This document shows, in pieces, positions 63,580 through 64,000 of a DNA stretch of 64,000 nucleotides. Position 1 is the first letter of the stretch. Every line of letters begins with the position of its first letter. The notes beneath the pieces are model-generated. The model worked only from the letters and a program-made list of their open reading frames with translations. It had not been told where the DNA came from and did no database searches. Made by a program: the position numbers and the translations under genes. The stretch is from Streptomycetaceae bacterium (GTDB taxonomy: Bacteria; Actinomycetota; Actinomycetes; Nanopelagicales; Nanopelagicaceae), in the NCBI GenBank assembly GCA_027483765.1, contig JAIXTW010000003.1, forward strand, positions 62,001 through 126,000, given 5' to 3'.

Positions 63580-64000
63580 GCGCCGCCCACTTATGAAGTA
63601 GATCCAAGGCTGCTCCCGAATCAACTGCTTGGCTAGCTCGGGCTAATCCGCTAGTAATCCGATTCTTAAGATCGATATCTAGATCGCCCTCAAATGCAGC
63701 TATTGCCGCGGCGGCGTTGAGCAAGACTGCATCCCGTGGCGCCCCACGCTCTCCAGCAAGTATTGCCAAACTAATTCGCGCATTCTCTGTCGCATCTCCC
63801 CCAACTATTGCTGAGAGCGGTGCGTTCTGCAGTGAGAAATCTTTAGCATCGATTCGATCGCTAGAAATTTCACCATTGCCAATGGAGAGCACAGACGTTG
63901 TCGTTGCCAACGTGATCTCATCTAAACCATCGTCGCCTCTAAAGACGAAGCCATCACACCCTTTGCCCGCAAGCACCTGAGCCATCACCAGGTGCATTCG
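63554..64000 (-). CDS. trpD: Anthranilate phosphoribosyltransferase (partial, C-terminal part)
   Basis: The C-terminal 147 or so residues lie in the window. GDDGLDEITLATTTSV is the conserved TrpD segment near the active site, followed by NAAAAIAAFEGDLDI. The N-terminal half, with the PRPP-binding GTGGD loop, continues past position 64000, so the ORF-track Met at 63997 is not the real start. It catalyses the second tryptophan-specific step. Confidence 0.9.
   Translation of the reverse strand, partial: RMHLVMAQVLAGKGCDGFVFRGDDGLDEITLATTTSVLSIGNGEISSDRIDAKDFSLQNAPLSAIVGGDATENARISLAILAGERGAPRDAVLLNAAAAIAAFEGDLDIDLKNRITSGLARASQAVDSGAALDLLHKWAALTQEISAS

Overview
The window is a compact, moderate-GC actinobacterial chromosome segment, encoded mostly on the minus strand. 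Actinobacterial markers are the mIHF / guanylate kinase / rpoZ block next to a pyr operon, a BldD-type regulator with a c-di-GMP signature, and a PgsA-PatA-PimA phosphatidylinositol-mannoside cluster beside a HIT protein and ThrS. As recalled from Mycobacterium tuberculosis, the overall gene order is shared, but the intergenic spaces are tiny and many intervening genes are absent. Together with the modest GC, this suggests a streamlined, free-living, probably freshwater lineage such as Nanopelagicales/acI. That placement is inference.

Region 1 (1-10.8 kb) is a single pyrimidine operon read right to left: pyrR-pyrB-pyrC-carA-carB-pyrK-pyrD-pyrF, then an mIHF-guanylate kinase fusion and rpoZ (cut by the window edge). 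It encodes all of de novo UMP synthesis plus the GMP kinase step. A PyrR-type RNA loop sits directly on the pyrR ribosome binding site. A divergent bldD-like gene follows.

Region 2 (11.3-25 kb) holds nusB-efp, the shikimate genes aroQ-aroB-aroK-aroC-aroE with a minimal prepilin peptidase, mltG, ruvX, alaS, a DUF948 gene, aspS, hisS and a metallo-hydrolase. Region 3 (25-45 kb) holds a DUF349 gene, relA, secF-secD, ruvB-ruvA-ruvC, yebC, pdxT-pdxS, a DUF3048 protein, a LemA-like protein, the PimA/PatA/PgsA lipid genes, an EF-G-like G-domain protein with ruined GTPase motifs, a HIT-family phosphorylase, thrS and pabC-pabB. It ends with tRNA-Gly, tRNA-Cys, a cupin gene and tRNA-Val.

Region 4 (45.70-51.80 kb) is a roughly 6.1-kb integrated island in the 3' end of tRNA-Val, bounded by 24-bp direct repeats. 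It has a tyrosine integrase with candidate arm sites at both ends. Next comes a long non-coding stretch with a candidate structured RNA (promoter, pseudoknot, two hairpins, terminator) and a separate 100-nt palindrome. The cargo is a small basic protein coupled to a GNAT acetyltransferase, a four-zinc-ribbon/GIY-YIG-like protein coupled to a PD-(D/E)XK-like protein, an isochorismatase-like hydrolase and a DJ-1/PfpI protein. This is the best candidate for an undescribed system.

Region 5 (51.8-64 kb) has a small zinc-ribbon-like ORF, a secreted Cys protein, a sulfotransferase-like gene, a LysE exporter, an EamA transporter and a complete trans-4-hydroxy-L-proline catabolic set (2-epimerase, three-component D-hydroxyproline dehydrogenase, deaminase, ketoglutarate-semialdehyde dehydrogenase). 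A HIT protein, a DUF2236 protein, an alpha/beta hydrolase, a DnaQ-like exonuclease and the 3' part of trpD complete the window.
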